Assembly (NCBI GenBank): GCA_030623545.1
Contig: JAUXLW010000092.1
Span: 1 to 5,815 of the forward strand
Length of the DNA: 5,815 nt
Direction of reading: 5' to 3'
Source of the DNA: Acidimicrobiia bacterium
GTDB taxonomy: Bacteria > Actinomycetota > Acidimicrobiia > Spongiisociales > SHLN01
Translations under genes and position numbers: made by a program
The notes under the pieces: model-generated
The model's database searches: none
What the model was told of the DNA's origin: nothing
Seen by the model: the letters and a program-made list of their open reading frames with translations, nothing else
Part shown: one piece after another, positions 4,765 to 5,815 of the stretch
How the letters are laid out: every line of letters begins with the position of its first letter
How positions within the stretch are numbered: position 1 is the first letter of the stretch

Positions 4765-5202
4765 ATGAAGCTTCATCACCTCAAACCGGCTCCCGGTTCG
4801 AAAAAGCGCAAGATTCGCGTCGGGCGCGGCGAAGCCGGGCGCCGGGGCAAAACCGCGGGCCGTGGCACCAAAGGCACCGGGGCTCGTAACAAGCTGCGTC
4901 CGGGTTTTGAGGGTGGTCAACTTCCCCTTGCCCGGCGGGTTCCCAAGCTTCGAGGCTTCAATCGCCCGCAAAAGGAATACTTTGCCCTGGTCAACGTCGG
5001 GAGACTGAGCGGGTTTCCGGCCAAGAGCACGGTGGGCCCTGATGAACTGCGGGCTGCCGGGTTGGTGAAGAAGCGGGGCCGGGTCAAGGTGCTCGGTGAA
5101 GGAGAGCTCGAGCATGCCGTTACGGTTCGGGCCCACGCCTTTAGCCTGGGTGCCGTTGAGAAGATCAAAGCGGCGGGCGGCACCGTCGAAGTGATCGACT
5201 AG
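4765..5202 (+). CDS. rplO: Large ribosomal subunit protein uL15
   Basis: Encodes 145 residues, the usual length. L15 is a 23S rRNA-binding assembly protein with a long, Gly- and Arg-rich N-terminal extension that penetrates the 50S core. The N-terminal MKLHHLKPAPGSKKRKIRVG is followed by the glycine-rich basic stretch GKTAGRGTKGTGARNKLRPG (28-47) and FEGGQLPLARRVPKLRGF (48-65), diagnostic for L15. The C-terminal globular domain ends AFSLGAVEKIKAAGGTVEVI (125-144), matching the family signature with its K-I-x-x-A-G-G-x-V-E core. GGAG at 4755-4758 in the rpmD end is 6 nt before the ATG. The gene is followed by 15 untranslated bases containing the secY ribosome binding site. Confidence 0.98.
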   Translation: MKLHHLKPAPGSKKRKIRVGRGEAGRRGKTAGRGTKGTGARNKLRPGFEGGQLPLARRVPKLRGFNRPQKEYFALVNVGRLSGFPAKSTVGPDELRAAGLVKKRGRVKVLGEGELEHAVTVRAHAFSLGAVEKIKAAGGTVEVID

Positions 5203-5209
5203 AGGAGGT
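5203..5209 (+). promoter_or_regulatory. Strong ribosome binding site of secY
   Basis: AGGAGGT lies in the 15-nt gap between the rplO stop and the GTG at 5218, with an 8-nt spacer. It is the only strong Shine-Dalgarno sequence in the window outside a coding region, and it decides the GTG start over the internal ATG at 5239. Confidence 0.85.
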
Positions 5210-5217
5210 CGCGAACA

Positions 5218-5815
5218 GTGCTGTCCGTCTTCCGGAATATGTTTCGTATTCCGGACCTACGCCGCAAGATTTTCTTTACCCTGTTCATCTTCCTCGTGTA
5301 TCGGGTCGGAACTGCGATCCCATCGCCTGGTGTCGATCTTGATGCGGTGGACCTGATCGCTCAGCAGGGCGAGTCGGGCGGAGTCATTGGGCTCATCAAC
5401 CTGTTCAGTGGCGGCGCCCTCGAGCAACTGTCGGTTTTCGCTCTCGGAGTGCTTCCCTACATAACCGCGTCGATCATCATGCAGCTGCTCACCGTTGTGA
5501 TCCCCCGTCTGCAAAAATTGCAGGAGGAGGGGGAGTCAGGCCGGCAGATCATCACTCACTGGACCCGGTACGCCACAGTGGCGCTCGCTGTGTTGCAGTC
5601 AACCGGCATCAGCTGGCTCATGGCGAACGGTCAACTGACGGGCGGAATCTCAATCATCCCGGATTACAACACCGGCACTGCAGTACTGATTGTTACCACC
5701 CTCACCGCCGGCACAGCGTTTGTGATGTGGCTCGGTGAGCTGATCACTCAGCGAGGCGTCGGCAACGGTATGTCGTTGATCATCTTCATCAGCATTGTCA
5801 GTGCGTTCCCGGCCC
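5218..5815 (+). CDS. secY: Protein translocase channel subunit SecY, N-terminal part (partial, 3' end outside window)
   Basis: The first 199 residues are visible, and the frame stays open to the window edge. A complete SecY is about 420-450 residues. SecY is the ten-helix pore of the SecYEG translocon in the inner membrane, moving proteins supplied by SecA or ribosomes. After a short cytoplasmic start (MLSVFRNMFRIPDLRRK), helix 1 is at about 18-36. The plug-region motif NLFSGGALEQLSVFALGVLP (61-80) leads into helix 2, which ends near residue 96. Helix 3 is at about 115-136 and helix 4 at about 155-175. The conserved loop MWLGELITQRGVGNGMSLII (170-189) precedes the start of helix 5. GTG 5218 is chosen because of the AGGAGGT upstream. 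A hairpin lies over codons 5-13. Placement after rplO is the standard order in bacteria. Confidence 0.98.
   Translation, partial: MLSVFRNMFRIPDLRRKIFFTLFIFLVYRVGTAIPSPGVDLDAVDLIAQQGESGGVIGLINLFSGGALEQLSVFALGVLPYITASIIMQLLTVVIPRLQKLQEEGESGRQIITHWTRYATVALAVLQSTGISWLMANGQLTGGISIIPDYNTGTAVLIVTTLTAGTAFVMWLGELITQRGVGNGMSLIIFISIVSAFPA
5231..5255 (+). other. Inverted repeat (11-bp stem, 3-nt loop) just inside the secY start
   Basis: TCCGGAATA at 5231-5239 is the exact reverse complement of TATTCCGGA at 5247-5255. A T-G wobble (5240/5246) and a G-C pair (5241/5245) extend the stem to 11 pairs around a TTT loop (5242-5244). It begins 10 nt after the GTG start codon. No T-run follows, so it is not an intrinsic terminator. 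A role in secY translation is possible but unproven. It may also be a chance product of the codons for FRNMFRIPD. Confidence 0.6.

Noticed and set aside
5203..5217. Promoter or terminator between rplO and secY
   Set aside because: The gap is only 15 nt and is filled by the ribosome binding site and spacer. There is no hairpin with a T-run and no -35/-10 pair.
5239..5241. Internal ATG as the secY start (MFRIPDLRR)
   Set aside because: It has no Shine-Dalgarno sequence and sits inside a hairpin. GTG 5218 has AGGAGGT at 8 nt, and the extra residues fit SecY N-termini.

Overview
The window is a dense, single-strand (+) run of ribosomal protein genes ending in the protein-export gene secY. It corresponds to the distal part of the S10 operon joined directly to the spc operon. 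The order is rpsC (3' end only), rplP, rpmC, rpsQ, rplN, rplX, rplE, rpsZ (zinc-type S14), rpsH, rplF, rplR, rpsE, rpmD, rplO, secY (5' part only). All fifteen genes were assigned from family sequence motifs plus gene order. rpmD encodes only 58 residues and was found by direct reading.

Organism: a GC-rich bacterium with strong GAGG-type ribosome binding sites, GTG starts at two genes, a zinc-type S14 in the main operon, L16 beginning MLMPKR, a long S5 and a long acidic C-terminal extension on S3. This suggests Actinomycetota or a nearby high-GC lineage. A deep class such as Acidimicrobiia is possible, but that is inference. The four-cysteine L24 differs from the cysteine-free L24 of mycobacteria and argues against a classical mycobacterial or streptomycete source.

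Layout: 1-402 is the S3 tail, which carries two kinds of internal repeat. 402-1283 (L16, L29, S17) is the end of the classical S10 operon. 1286-5202 (L14 to L15) is the spc operon. 5218 to the window end is secY. The fourteen junctions are seven overlaps of 1-8 nt, two exact abutments and five gaps of 2, 3, 3, 3 and 15 nt, so only 26 bases are non-coding. No promoter or intrinsic terminator is visible. The whole block looks like one transcript with extensive translational coupling, supplying both ribosomal subunits with early and late assembly proteins, and SecYEG with its channel subunit.

There is no stretch over 300 bases without a gene and no RNA gene, mobile element or CRISPR array. I do not see an undescribed system here. 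The points most worth a second look are the repeat-bearing acidic tail of S3, an 11-bp hairpin just inside the start of secY, the complete fusion of the S10 and spc operons with no visible Shine-Dalgarno sequence for rplN, and the four-cysteine L24.
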